DNA of 64,000 nucleotides from UPXZ01 sp964568675 (GTDB lineage Bacteria; Bacteroidota; Bacteroidia; Bacteroidales; Paludibacteraceae), in contig CAZMQV010000004.1 of assembly GCA_964568675.1 (NCBI GenBank), positions 1 to 64,000 on the forward strand, written 5' to 3'. The notes beneath the pieces are model-generated. The model saw nothing but the letters and a program-made list of their open reading frames with translations. It was not told the DNA's origin and did no database searches. Positions 35,131 through 44,241 of the stretch are shown here, piece after piece. How positions within the stretch are numbered: position 1 is the stretch's first letter; the number at the start of each line of letters is the position of its first letter. The position numbers were made by a program, and so were the translations under genes.

Positions 35131-37596
35131 CTATTTCACAATCAATTTGAGCGTTGAGCGCAAATTGCCTTGAAGCGTACTTACAAAGTAAACTCCGGGA
35201 GCAGGAATGATTGCGGTAATTTTTCCGTTCTCAATTCTTTGTTCATTCACTTTCGCACCTGCCATATTGTAAATAGAAACTACACTCTGGCCTTCCACAT
35301 CATTGACACGAACCTCAAACTCTTGTCCTGCTTTCACCGGATTGGGTGATACAATATCTCCATCCGCTTCCACCGATTGAATACCTGTATTGGTTCGGGC
35401 TGAAATCTGGATATTCACATGATTAACTACTTTAACTTTAATGCTATAATTATCTCCGTTTTGCATTGGAGTTACCAAATCTCCATCTACAAGCACTTTT
35501 AGCTCATCGACGTAGTTGTCAGCAAGTCCGAAATTCACGATAATATCGCTATCCTCATTAGCAAGGCTTACCCCATTTTGAGAGCAAACGATACCATCGC
35601 CGGCTTCTACATTTACTTTGTACTTTATCTGGTCGGGCACCGGTAGGTTTTCGACTAGCATATTGCTCAAACCAAATTCACTAACCTGTATCGAGTTACC
35701 ATTTGTTTTATCCCAATCTTCAATTTCTACTTTCACATAACGATACTTTACGGTTTCGAAGGTAAAGTTTAGTACGTTATCATTTTTCGCATAATCTACC
35801 ACATAATTTTTCACAATGGGAGTGAAATTCACATTATCTGACGACCCCGATATCGAGAGCTGTCTTGCCCGCAGATAGTTGCTTGAATTACTTGTGCGAT
35901 GGGTGTAAGTAGCGCTATTGAAAGTATTTTCACGCTTCATGTCAACTACAAACGCAGGAATATAATCAGTAGGAGGTGTAACTCCATTGAGTGATTTACC
36001 TGGTTTCACAAATGCAAAGGCAGTTTCATTGTAACCATCAATAATATAAGAGGGTTTATCTCCTCCAATCATTGTGTCGGCAGCGCCATTAAATGAAGTT
36101 TCGACAGTCCATGCAGAAGTGTCAAAGATTTCGGTTGAAGGAGCAGATGAAGTGATACCGCGAAGCGAAAGTTTTGCCCATTCGGGCACATTATGACCTG
36201 TTACCAACACATAGTCTTCTGCAGGTCGTGGCAAAGCGATTATGTTTGCATTCGAAAGTGCATGGGCTATTCGGGCGCGAAGCTTCGCTTTGATTGTCGA
36301 ATCACTTACTCTAATACCCCAAAGGTTAAAATAATCGGTCAAATCATATCCACTGATTTGTGAAGATTTCCAGATAAGGTATGCTCGCCGTTCATCGGCA
36401 TTGCCTTCGACTACTTTTTCTTCACGAGCAACCCGATGAAGCGTTTTGTAGAACTGATCTCCAAAAATAAGAAATAACTGCTCCCAAACCATAAAACGAA
36501 GTTCATCCCGATTGAAGCCAACTATAGCTTCCAACGCTTTATCGTCCATATCATAAATTCGTTTGGAAACCGGCAACTTCAGGTAACTGTCTTGTGCTTG
36601 CTTCCAACGTTGAGCAGTGGTACGCGAATATGTTGTTCCCACGATGTTGCGTTCTACTACATACGAGTAAATGTTTACTGTTGATTCAGTTGCCTTGTTT
36701 ATCAAATAAGCAGGCTGTTGGTGCTGATGACCTATTTCATGTCCAAGCATCCAAGAGTTATTTCCAGGTAATCCTATTTTTGTCAGATAACGATTGCGGC
36801 TTCCTTTTGGATATCCAGTATAGCCCACGGAATTTGCATGCGGACTTTCACTTGTATTTTCTACGAGTAAATAGCGTATTTCACCTTTATTGAACCGATG
36901 ATGTAGTGGATTGGGATCATTATTGTCCAGACCTGAAATCTCATCTTCTTTTTCCAACAAAACATGTATTGCTTCCATCCACTCTTTAAGTTTGGCTCCT
37001 TGAGTATTAAATAGCGAATAGAGCGTGGCAGCATCGCGCGTGGCGGCCACAGCTACATAATCAGAAGTAAACAACACATCAGGAGTTTTGTAAGTAGAAT
37101 ACATTTCGTAAAATTCTACGTCAGTAGTAACTCCATACACATAATGAGGCGCGCGTACATGTTGGCTTGCCGATGTGAAAGAAATTGACACAACTCCTTT
37201 GGGGGCAGCGGCCTCATTCTGTACAAAGCTAAGCCAGATTAAGCCTCCTGAATGATCGGTTATCGTATTTAACCCTGCTTTTAGCGTAAAGCTTTTTCCC
37301 GTACTTCTTGATTCCGGATTGAAGCCTAAAGTACCTACAGTAAGTACCGGCATCACATCTTTATCGGCTGCCGTAACTATCTCCACATTCACTTCAATGG
37401 GCTTACCCGCTTCAGCATAAAATCCAGTTGGCTGTTTGTCATATTTTTTGTGTCCTTGGGCCAATCGTAAACGTTCTTTTTCGGCTCCGTTTATTTGTTT
37501 GAGTTGGAATGTATCAGGATAAGGAGTTATAATTGCAGCTTTTGCAACCACCGTAACAATTGATAATAGAAGTAATAATTTTCTCATGGTCATCAT
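35131..37596 (-). CDS. Secreted M60-family metallopeptidase with discoidin and T9SS domains
   Basis: The 821-residue protein has a signal peptide (about 1-21), an N-terminal beta domain typical of M60-like proteins (about 40-140), and the gluzincin peptidase domain with the zinc motif HEIGH (His286, Glu287, His290) and a candidate third ligand Glu304. A discoidin-like module (about 485-640; SAWTVETS, FVKPGKSLNG, YRYVKVEIEDWD, IQVSEFGLS), a linker domain and a T9SS sorting domain follow. Characterised M60 members cut mucin-type O-glycoproteins next to glycosylated residues. Its place between the SusCD block and the lyase suggests it frees glycans from, or exposes them on, a protein core. Confidence 0.88.
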   Translation of the reverse strand: MMTMRKLLLLLSIVTVVAKAAIITPYPDTFQLKQINGAEKERLRLAQGHKKYDKQPTGFYAEAGKPIEVNVEIVTAADKDVMPVLTVGTLGFNPESRSTGKSFTLKAGLNTITDHSGGLIWLSFVQNEAAAPKGVVSISFTSASQHVRAPHYVYGVTTDVEFYEMYSTYKTPDVLFTSDYVAVAATRDAATLYSLFNTQGAKLKEWMEAIHVLLEKEDEISGLDNNDPNPLHHRFNKGEIRYLLVENTSESPHANSVGYTGYPKGSRNRYLTKIGLPGNNSWMLGHEIGHQHQQPAYLINKATESTVNIYSYVVERNIVGTTYSRTTAQRWKQAQDSYLKLPVSKRIYDMDDKALEAIVGFNRDELRFMVWEQLFLIFGDQFYKTLHRVAREEKVVEGNADERRAYLIWKSSQISGYDLTDYFNLWGIRVSDSTIKAKLRARIAHALSNANIIALPRPAEDYVLVTGHNVPEWAKLSLRGITSSAPSTEIFDTSAWTVETSFNGAADTMIGGDKPSYIIDGYNETAFAFVKPGKSLNGVTPPTDYIPAFVVDMKRENTFNSATYTHRTSNSSNYLRARQLSISGSSDNVNFTPIVKNYVVDYAKNDNVLNFTFETVKYRYVKVEIEDWDKTNGNSIQVSEFGLSNMLVENLPVPDQIKYKVNVEAGDGIVCSQNGVSLANEDSDIIVNFGLADNYVDELKVLVDGDLVTPMQNGDNYSIKVKVVNHVNIQISARTNTGIQSVEADGDIVSPNPVKAGQEFEVRVNDVEGQSVVSIYNMAGAKVNEQRIENGKITAIIPAPGVYFVSTLQGNLRSTLKLIVK

Positions 37597-37610
37597 TTTT
37601 GTTTTAATAA

Positions 37611-37641
37611 CTTTGGCAGGAAATTTAATTTCCTACCAAAG
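37611..37641 (-). other. Intercistronic hairpin between surface lipoprotein and M60 genes
   Basis: CTTTGG plus AGGAAAT pair with ATTTCCT plus CCAAAG across a single C-A mismatch around a 3-base loop. No T-run follows on the minus strand, so it is more likely an RNA-processing or stability element than a terminator. Confidence 0.55.
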
Positions 37642-37653
37642 TCATTTTAATAC

Positions 37654-39117
37654 TTATTTTTTAATTAATCCAAATTCACCGATTTGCATGGTGCTACCGC
37701 TCGTAGCGCCACCTGAATTGTCGCTCCACTGCACAACAATCACTTTTACATAACGATATTCAAACATGCCACCCAAATGTATCTCATGACGATTGATGTC
37801 ATTGGCGTTGGGAGCACCTTTGGTGTTTGGCAATGCAATTTCTTTGGCAACACTTGTCCAGGTTTCGCCATCATTACTACCTTCAACATTTATCCCCCAT
37901 GCACGCAAATAGGTATAGGTATTGCCCGATCGATGATTCCAACGAATGGCATTAAACTTAGAGGGAACTTGCAAGTCCACAACAAAATAATTAAAAATAC
38001 CTGCAGGCGCAGTAGCTCCGCTATATGTTTTGCCTGGCTTTACCATCGAAAGGAATGTCGCGCCATTATCATCAAACATATCTTCCGGTTTGCCTGTAGC
38101 GCCATCTGCCACATAATTCAAGCCAGTTCCATATACAATAGAAGTATTAACAGTCCAGAAAGTACGCGTCAAATCAGTTTTCGAGGCATCAACATTGATC
38201 GTAAACTCCTTGGTTATACCATTTTTACTTGTTGCTTTAACCACGGCTGTTCCTCCGTCTATTGTTTTCAACAAACCCGTAGCAGGATCAATACTCACAA
38301 CATTATCTCCGCTCTCAATTTCGTAAGTTAATCCGCGGTTTACAACATTCACATTAGCCGGAGCTACTGTGATAGTTTTTGTGAGATTAATATACTCACC
38401 CACACCCATTGTAACATTGTTAAGTTTCGGATTCAAAATCAGATCGGTAATTTCAATTTCGTTTACAACAGTAAGCTGCAAATCCAAAACCGCATTGGGG
38501 TTATCTTCCGAATAAACATGTACATTGATAGTACCCGGAGCTTTTCCGGTAACAATACCAGCGTCAGTAATGCTTGCAAAACTTTGAAAAACGGCATCAA
38601 GCGAGAAGTGTAGTTTTTTGTTATCGGAATGAGCAGGAAACACAAAGATATACGGTTGCAAATTGAGTGAATAATTCTTCTCAATCATTAAGCCGCCTAC
38701 CGAAGAGGCTGCCTGTAAATATTCCACCGCATGATAATCTTTGTAAACCTCTACAAAGATGGCAGTGTGTAACGCATTGTTGGCACGAAAAGTGATATTT
38801 ACTTTTGAAACACCTCTCGACATGGGCTTTAAATTGCCATCGGCATCTATTTTCAATATCGAATCATGTTCTACTTCATATATAAAAGCTTTGGAGTCAA
38901 ATATCATTTCGGGATTGGTCACCTCTTCAATCATGATTTTATCCGAATTGAATTGCTCAATTCGCAACGTATCACCTTTCAAAGGGTTCTTTACTACTAT
39001 CTGCATTCCTTCGTAGAATTTGTCATCTATTTGATAATACTCTTCCTTACAAGAAGCGAATGAAAGAATAACTCCCAGAAGAAACAGTAAGCTTATTTTA
39101 TTTTTATTTATCTTCAT
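37654..39117 (-). CDS. Surface glycan-binding lipoprotein (SGBP-like)
   Basis: The 487-residue lipoprotein has a signal with lipobox FASC (Cys about 23) followed by KEEYYQ. Two or three bacterial Ig-like (Big_2) domains follow (about 40-310; LKPMSRGVSKVNITF, IVTGKAPGTINVHV, LKTIDGGTAVVKATS). A C-terminal discoidin-like module (about 318-487) shares FWTVNTS, MVKPGKTYSGA, FVVDLQ, RWNHRSG, YRYVKVIVVQWSD and MQIGEFGLIKK with three neighbours. The position immediately after SusD is that of surface glycan-binding proteins in Sus-type systems. It lacks a T9SS domain, as expected for a lipoprotein. Confidence 0.82.
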   Translation of the reverse strand: MKINKNKISLLFLLGVILSFASCKEEYYQIDDKFYEGMQIVVKNPLKGDTLRIEQFNSDKIMIEEVTNPEMIFDSKAFIYEVEHDSILKIDADGNLKPMSRGVSKVNITFRANNALHTAIFVEVYKDYHAVEYLQAASSVGGLMIEKNYSLNLQPYIFVFPAHSDNKKLHFSLDAVFQSFASITDAGIVTGKAPGTINVHVYSEDNPNAVLDLQLTVVNEIEITDLILNPKLNNVTMGVGEYINLTKTITVAPANVNVVNRGLTYEIESGDNVVSIDPATGLLKTIDGGTAVVKATSKNGITKEFTINVDASKTDLTRTFWTVNTSIVYGTGLNYVADGATGKPEDMFDDNGATFLSMVKPGKTYSGATAPAGIFNYFVVDLQVPSKFNAIRWNHRSGNTYTYLRAWGINVEGSNDGETWTSVAKEIALPNTKGAPNANDINRHEIHLGGMFEYRYVKVIVVQWSDNSGGATSGSTMQIGEFGLIKK

Positions 39118-39155
39118 CTTCTTTTATTTTAATATTCATTGTTTTTATTAACGAA

Positions 39156-41015
39156 CTACCATCCCGGATTTTGAACCAAGGTGTGGTGCGAAGCTTCTAT
39201 CTCTTTTAATGGAATGGGGAAATGATACATTTTCATATCAAAGAAATGTTGCTCAACAGGCTGAACCGACCATGAAAACAGCATTTGTCCATTATCATCA
39301 CCCATTTTTTCCCACACAGCAGCATGAGACCAGGTATTGTCTAACTTTTCAAGAAGTTTTCTGCGTTTCAGGTCCCAGTAGCGTGTTCCTGCTTCAAGGA
39401 CAAACTCAATGCGACGCTCATTGAGAATGAAAGCTATCATACTTTCTTTATTCAAATTTTCAGGAATACCATATCGGCTATTCTTACCGGCTTCAATACC
39501 CGCACGCTTACGAATTTTCATCAAATTATCTTCAATTTTCGCCCGATTGGCATTTACATCCAACTCTGCGAGCACTTCAGCTTCCATCAACAGAAGGTCG
39601 GCAAAACGGATAAACGCAACTGCTTGGCCGCTTACGGCATCACCCGACTGTTTACCGGTAACATTTTCTTTACACAGTTTCACAAAGTAGTAACCAGTGG
39701 ATGTAGAACCAGTAAATATACCATCCGATGCAGCCCCGCGATACGTATAAACCGACTGAGGTGCCTCACCGGTAGCTTTTGCCCATTTCGCTTCGTTGTA
39801 AAGAAATGTATAATAGAAACGTGGATCTCGATTTTTATACGGATTGTTTGGGTCGTATAGCGCATTGCCTGTATTATATTTTCCTGCAACCGTTACATAA
39901 TCACCATTCGCATTCATCGTTCGAATTTCATTCCCATCTTTGGTAGGGAAAGCCTCTGTGAGGTCGTGATACGGAAGCACTTTAGCAAGCCCACTACGCG
40001 AAGCCGGTAGCAATTGTTCATGCGGCCATGTATGCCCGGCAAACGACACCCACATCCACACACGCTCTTTACTTACACGCTTGGTAGTAGCTTCATAAAA
40101 ACCGTAGCCGGGTTTCGCATTGTTTTCGACCAGCCCAAACATACCAGCTTGCGCATCGTTATAGCTAAAAAATCGTTCCAACGATTCTTTGGCTTTTTGC
40201 CAACGACTCATCTGAAAATCTTCATAGCCCACCAACATACGATTGCTTCCGGTGCCAGTATTACCGCCATTATAGAGCGGGCTTGCAACGTAGAAGTGTG
40301 TTTTTGCAATCATACCTAACGCAGCACCCTTGGTAGGGCGTCCGTAGTTATTACCATTTTGCACATCGGGCAGGTTGTTGTAGGCATACTCAAATTCATC
40401 AAGAATAAAATTCACGGTTTCTTCGAATGACGAACGCGGAATACCATGATTTACAAAGGGATCGAGCATTTTATTGCCAACAAGTGGCACTCCGCCCCAG
40501 TTTCGCATCAGGTGAAAATAGTAGAAAGCACGAAGGAAACGCGTCTCGGCAGCCAAAACTGTTTTTTTCCCCTCAGACAGTGGTGCTTTCTGATAGTTTT
40601 CCAAAAACTGATTACACACACGGATATTCTGATACATAGAAGTCCATGAATTCAAAAATTTATTGAAATTGGCGTTGATACCATCCTGTGTAAAATCTGC
40701 CTTACCAAATGCTACCGCAAAGCTACTGCGATCGGTGCTACTCTCTTTTCCATTGTCAGAAGCCGAATCATAATCCAGAAACGACTGGAGATAATATCCA
40801 TTTCCCGGATTACGGGGACCCATGATTACATCGGGAATTTTCCAGAAAACTGACGCTTGAAATTGCATGGTTTTCAGGCTGTCGGAGAAAATTTTATTCA
40901 ATGTCTCCGTCTCTTCTTTCGCATCGAGAAATCCTTCGGACGTCTCAGTACAGCTCACAGCTATACATGAAATTGCGAATAATAGAATATAAAAATTTAT
41001 TTGAATCTTTTTCAT
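39156..41015 (-). CDS. SusD/RagB-family outer-membrane lipoprotein (pair 1)
   Basis: The 619-residue lipoprotein has lipobox AVSC (Cys about 22). The SusD fold is shown by FLRAFYYFHLMRNWGGVPLV in the TPR-like part, RFADLLLMEAEVLAELDV and FILNERRIEFVLEAGTRYWDLKRRK near the C-terminus, and the closing YHFPIPLKEIEASHHTLVQNPGW. It caps the neighbouring SusC barrel and captures glycan at the cell surface. The SusC gene precedes it by 26 bases on the same strand. Confidence 0.95.
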   Translation of the reverse strand: MKKIQINFYILLFAISCIAVSCTETSEGFLDAKEETETLNKIFSDSLKTMQFQASVFWKIPDVIMGPRNPGNGYYLQSFLDYDSASDNGKESSTDRSSFAVAFGKADFTQDGINANFNKFLNSWTSMYQNIRVCNQFLENYQKAPLSEGKKTVLAAETRFLRAFYYFHLMRNWGGVPLVGNKMLDPFVNHGIPRSSFEETVNFILDEFEYAYNNLPDVQNGNNYGRPTKGAALGMIAKTHFYVASPLYNGGNTGTGSNRMLVGYEDFQMSRWQKAKESLERFFSYNDAQAGMFGLVENNAKPGYGFYEATTKRVSKERVWMWVSFAGHTWPHEQLLPASRSGLAKVLPYHDLTEAFPTKDGNEIRTMNANGDYVTVAGKYNTGNALYDPNNPYKNRDPRFYYTFLYNEAKWAKATGEAPQSVYTYRGAASDGIFTGSTSTGYYFVKLCKENVTGKQSGDAVSGQAVAFIRFADLLLMEAEVLAELDVNANRAKIEDNLMKIRKRAGIEAGKNSRYGIPENLNKESMIAFILNERRIEFVLEAGTRYWDLKRRKLLEKLDNTWSHAAVWEKMGDDNGQMLFSWSVQPVEQHFFDMKMYHFPIPLKEIEASHHTLVQNPGW

Positions 41016-41041
41016 CTTTACTTGATTATTTTCGAAGGTTA

Positions 41042-44000
41042 TTAAAATGATATTTGACAGCCTAAATTATACACTTTCTGCTGCGGATAAGTTGTTAATC
41101 CTGTTCTGGAGCTTTCGGGGTCAATTTGATATTCCTTCAGGTCTGACCACGTGATGAGGTTTTGTGCTGTAAGATATACCCTAACACCATTCATACCCAT
41201 CGATTTCAACCAATTTTTAGGGAAATTATAAGCAATCTCCATGTTTTTCCAGCGCAGATAGTCGGCCGAACGAAGCCAGAAAGTTGACGAAGCGTTGTTC
41301 TTGTTATTTCCGGGAAGCAGACGAGGATAACTTGCGTTCTTATTCATCGAGACTAACTGACTTGCGTTTGTTATATAATTTCCATCCGCATCATAATAAG
41401 TCCATCTTCCTTGGTGAATCGGCATTGGCTTACCGTTGCTGCTACCAACAATCGAGTTCGAACCATCTGCAAGACGCAACATGCTTTCGATAGAAACCGA
41501 AGCACCTGTAGCACCCTGAAAGAGTGTGGAAAAATCAAAGTTTTTATAGGAAAATCCCATTGAAAATCCATAATTGAAATCCGGGAGATTATTACCTATT
41601 GCCACTCGGTCATATTCATTGATAATTCCATCGGGAGCGCTATTCGGACCACTTATATCCTTATATTTCAAGTCGCCGGGAGCTACGCCACGCGACAAAC
41701 CATCATAAGCAGAAGAATTAATTTCATCCCACGATTGATAAAATCCATCCGCAACATAACCAAAAATGGTACCAATCGGGCGTCCGGTTTTCATGCTAAG
41801 CTTGTATTCACTTGGAGCTTCATCCATATATAGAATCTTATTTTTAGCATACGAAAAAGTTCCTCTCACAAAGTAACTCAAGTCTTTATTAATATTATCA
41901 CGCCATGAAAGTTCGCCGTCCCAACCTTTATTTTCAGTTCGTCCGATATTGGAAGGAGGCAGAATATCAATTAAAGTACCATCTGCAAACACATTGAGAA
42001 ATCCGGCATAATACACAATACCGGCACGTGTAGCTAAAATATCCTTACGACGGTTGTTGAAATAATCAACAGTAGCCGACAAACGGTCTTTGAACATGCG
42101 CAAATCAATACCAATATCTGTTTTCGCGTCTGTTTCCCAACGCATTTCCGGATTGGGATATTTCATTAAGCCCAATGCGTCAATTTTTGTGGAGGAAGTC
42201 GGTACTTCACCAAAGTAGTAGTCCATCACCTTACCGTATTTTTCTTGGTAGGCGTAAGTGTCGCCAGAAATTTTATCCGAGCCACTCATTCCGTACGAAC
42301 CTCTGATTTTCAACGTTCCAATGCTTAGTTGTTCTGTCAGCGATTTTAAGTATGGTTCTTCTGCCAGATTCCATCCCAATGTAAGAGCCGGAAATAAATC
42401 GAAACGGTTATTGGAGGAGAACTCATCAGAACCATTGTAGGCCGCGCTCATTTCAAAAATATATCGATTATCATAGGTATAACCGGCGCGTCCTGAGTAG
42501 CTTATTGAATTGCGCTGATTGCCGGCACCTGTACGTGTTGTGTACCAGTTACCGAGAGCAAGCGCGTCTAAAGCATGTGGTCCGAACTTCCGATGATAGT
42601 TCACATCAAACCGTGTGTTGATTTGAGTCATTGGGCTTGCCCCGCTACTTCCAACTGACAACAAAGGCAAAATATACTGATTGGTAATTACCGGATTATA
42701 TTTTCCTGTTTCTGGTTCATAATAATAGTCGAGAACTTCGCTGCGTGTCAGACTTCGGCTAAATCCCCAAGTATTGGTAATCGCCATCACACCACGTGCT
42801 TTAAGCCCTTTTGTCAATTTATGCAAATCATATTCAAGGGTCATATTTCCATTCAGGTTGTTGCGATAATCTCTATTGTAACCACCATAAGTGAGTAGCG
42901 CCAACGGATTAATGTAAGTTCCGGTGTATCCGCCAAAAGTACCATTGGGGTTGTAAGCAGGATAGTGATAGGGCGCAATACCTGCACCAAGCAAGCGTTG
43001 GAAGATGCTTAGGCCACTTCCACGTGTCGAAGGCAAGTTTGGTTGATTGATTTCCGTCAAGATAGCATTTGCATTTAATCTCAGCAACAAGTCATTTGTA
43101 ATCTTAATGTCAAAATTCGAGCGCACATTGTATCTCTTTTGATAATAGTCGTTGTTGAATTTCTCATTTTTGGGTTGGTCTTTGAACAAACCTCCCTGAT
43201 TGAGATGAGAGAAAGAAACAAAGTATTTCAAGCCCTCAGTTCCACCTTGCACATCAAAAGAATATTGCTGCTGACCGGAGAATTTTTTGTAAAGCAAGTC
43301 ATACCAATTCACATCGGGATAAAGATAGGGCTTGTCTCCAAGGCGATAATGCTCCAATGCTTCATCGCTAAAATATCTTTCTTGCCCCAAAGCGGTTGTG
43401 TTATTATTATTCAAGTGAACCTCTTTGAGAAGCGATAGACTTTCATACGAGTTCAGAAATTCATTTTTGTAGGTTGGTTGCTGAAAGCCGAAATCAGTAC
43501 GCATTGTTAGCTTGGGTGCGCCCAATTTTCCACGTCGTGTAGTAATAAGAATTACTCCATTAGCTCCTTTCACTCCAAAAATTGAGGTACTACCGGCATC
43601 TTTCAACAGGCTGATTTCTTCCACATCATTTGCCGAAAGGCGAGACAGTGTAGATATGTCTGACTCAACATCATCAATCATCACCAAAGGTGAAGTGTCT
43701 GATCCAAAAGTACCTACACCGCGTATAAACAACTGAGCTGCATCACTACCGGGCTGTCCACTACCTTGAAGTTGGAACAAACCGGGCAAACGACCTGCCA
43801 GCGAATTTTGAATAGAAGTGGTGGGCAATGTTCGAATCTGACTTGCATTAATCTGACTCACTGACGCAGCATTCGTAATACGCGATTTGCTACCAAAACC
43901 CACACGTACAACAGTAACCTCTTGCAACATATTTTCATCGTTGCTCATCACTATTTTCATATTGGCTGCTACTGGAAGCACTTTTGCTTCAAATCCAACG

Positions 44001-44218
44001 TAGCGAACTGTAATTTTTGACTTGGATGATGTTACATTCAGTTCAAAATCACCATCAATGCCAGTGGACACTCCATTCGTCGGCTTCTCTGTTTCAAAAA
44101 TTGACGCACCAATTAATGTTTCACCCTTTTCGTCGGTAACCACACCTTTCACCTTGAACTGCGCCGAGAGGCAGAGGGGCATCAAAGCAAATAATACTAT
44201 TGTTATTATATGTTTCAT
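41042..44218 (-). CDS. SusC/RagA-family TonB-dependent transporter (pair 1)
   Basis: The 1058-residue outer-membrane importer has a signal peptide (about 1-19), an N-terminal carboxypeptidase-regulatory-like domain (about 21-95; VKGVVTDEKGETLIGASIF), a TonB box region, a plug domain (SIQNSLAGRLPGLFQLQGSG, PLVMIDDVESD) and a 22-strand barrel ending VYNLGCQISF. With its SusD partner it imports oligosaccharides produced by the PL8 lyase and related enzymes. It starts 23 bases after the stop codon of the second SusD gene, so both pairs are likely one transcript. Confidence 0.96.
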   Translation of the reverse strand: MKHIITIVLFALMPLCLSAQFKVKGVVTDEKGETLIGASIFETEKPTNGVSTGIDGDFELNVTSSKSKITVRYVGFEAKVLPVAANMKIVMSNDENMLQEVTVVRVGFGSKSRITNAASVSQINASQIRTLPTTSIQNSLAGRLPGLFQLQGSGQPGSDAAQLFIRGVGTFGSDTSPLVMIDDVESDISTLSRLSANDVEEISLLKDAGSTSIFGVKGANGVILITTRRGKLGAPKLTMRTDFGFQQPTYKNEFLNSYESLSLLKEVHLNNNNTTALGQERYFSDEALEHYRLGDKPYLYPDVNWYDLLYKKFSGQQQYSFDVQGGTEGLKYFVSFSHLNQGGLFKDQPKNEKFNNDYYQKRYNVRSNFDIKITNDLLLRLNANAILTEINQPNLPSTRGSGLSIFQRLLGAGIAPYHYPAYNPNGTFGGYTGTYINPLALLTYGGYNRDYRNNLNGNMTLEYDLHKLTKGLKARGVMAITNTWGFSRSLTRSEVLDYYYEPETGKYNPVITNQYILPLLSVGSSGASPMTQINTRFDVNYHRKFGPHALDALALGNWYTTRTGAGNQRNSISYSGRAGYTYDNRYIFEMSAAYNGSDEFSSNNRFDLFPALTLGWNLAEEPYLKSLTEQLSIGTLKIRGSYGMSGSDKISGDTYAYQEKYGKVMDYYFGEVPTSSTKIDALGLMKYPNPEMRWETDAKTDIGIDLRMFKDRLSATVDYFNNRRKDILATRAGIVYYAGFLNVFADGTLIDILPPSNIGRTENKGWDGELSWRDNINKDLSYFVRGTFSYAKNKILYMDEAPSEYKLSMKTGRPIGTIFGYVADGFYQSWDEINSSAYDGLSRGVAPGDLKYKDISGPNSAPDGIINEYDRVAIGNNLPDFNYGFSMGFSYKNFDFSTLFQGATGASVSIESMLRLADGSNSIVGSSNGKPMPIHQGRWTYYDADGNYITNASQLVSMNKNASYPRLLPGNNKNNASSTFWLRSADYLRWKNMEIAYNFPKNWLKSMGMNGVRVYLTAQNLITWSDLKEYQIDPESSRTGLTTYPQQKVYNLGCQISF

Positions 44219-44241
44219 ATACTTGATTTATTTTTTGGTTC

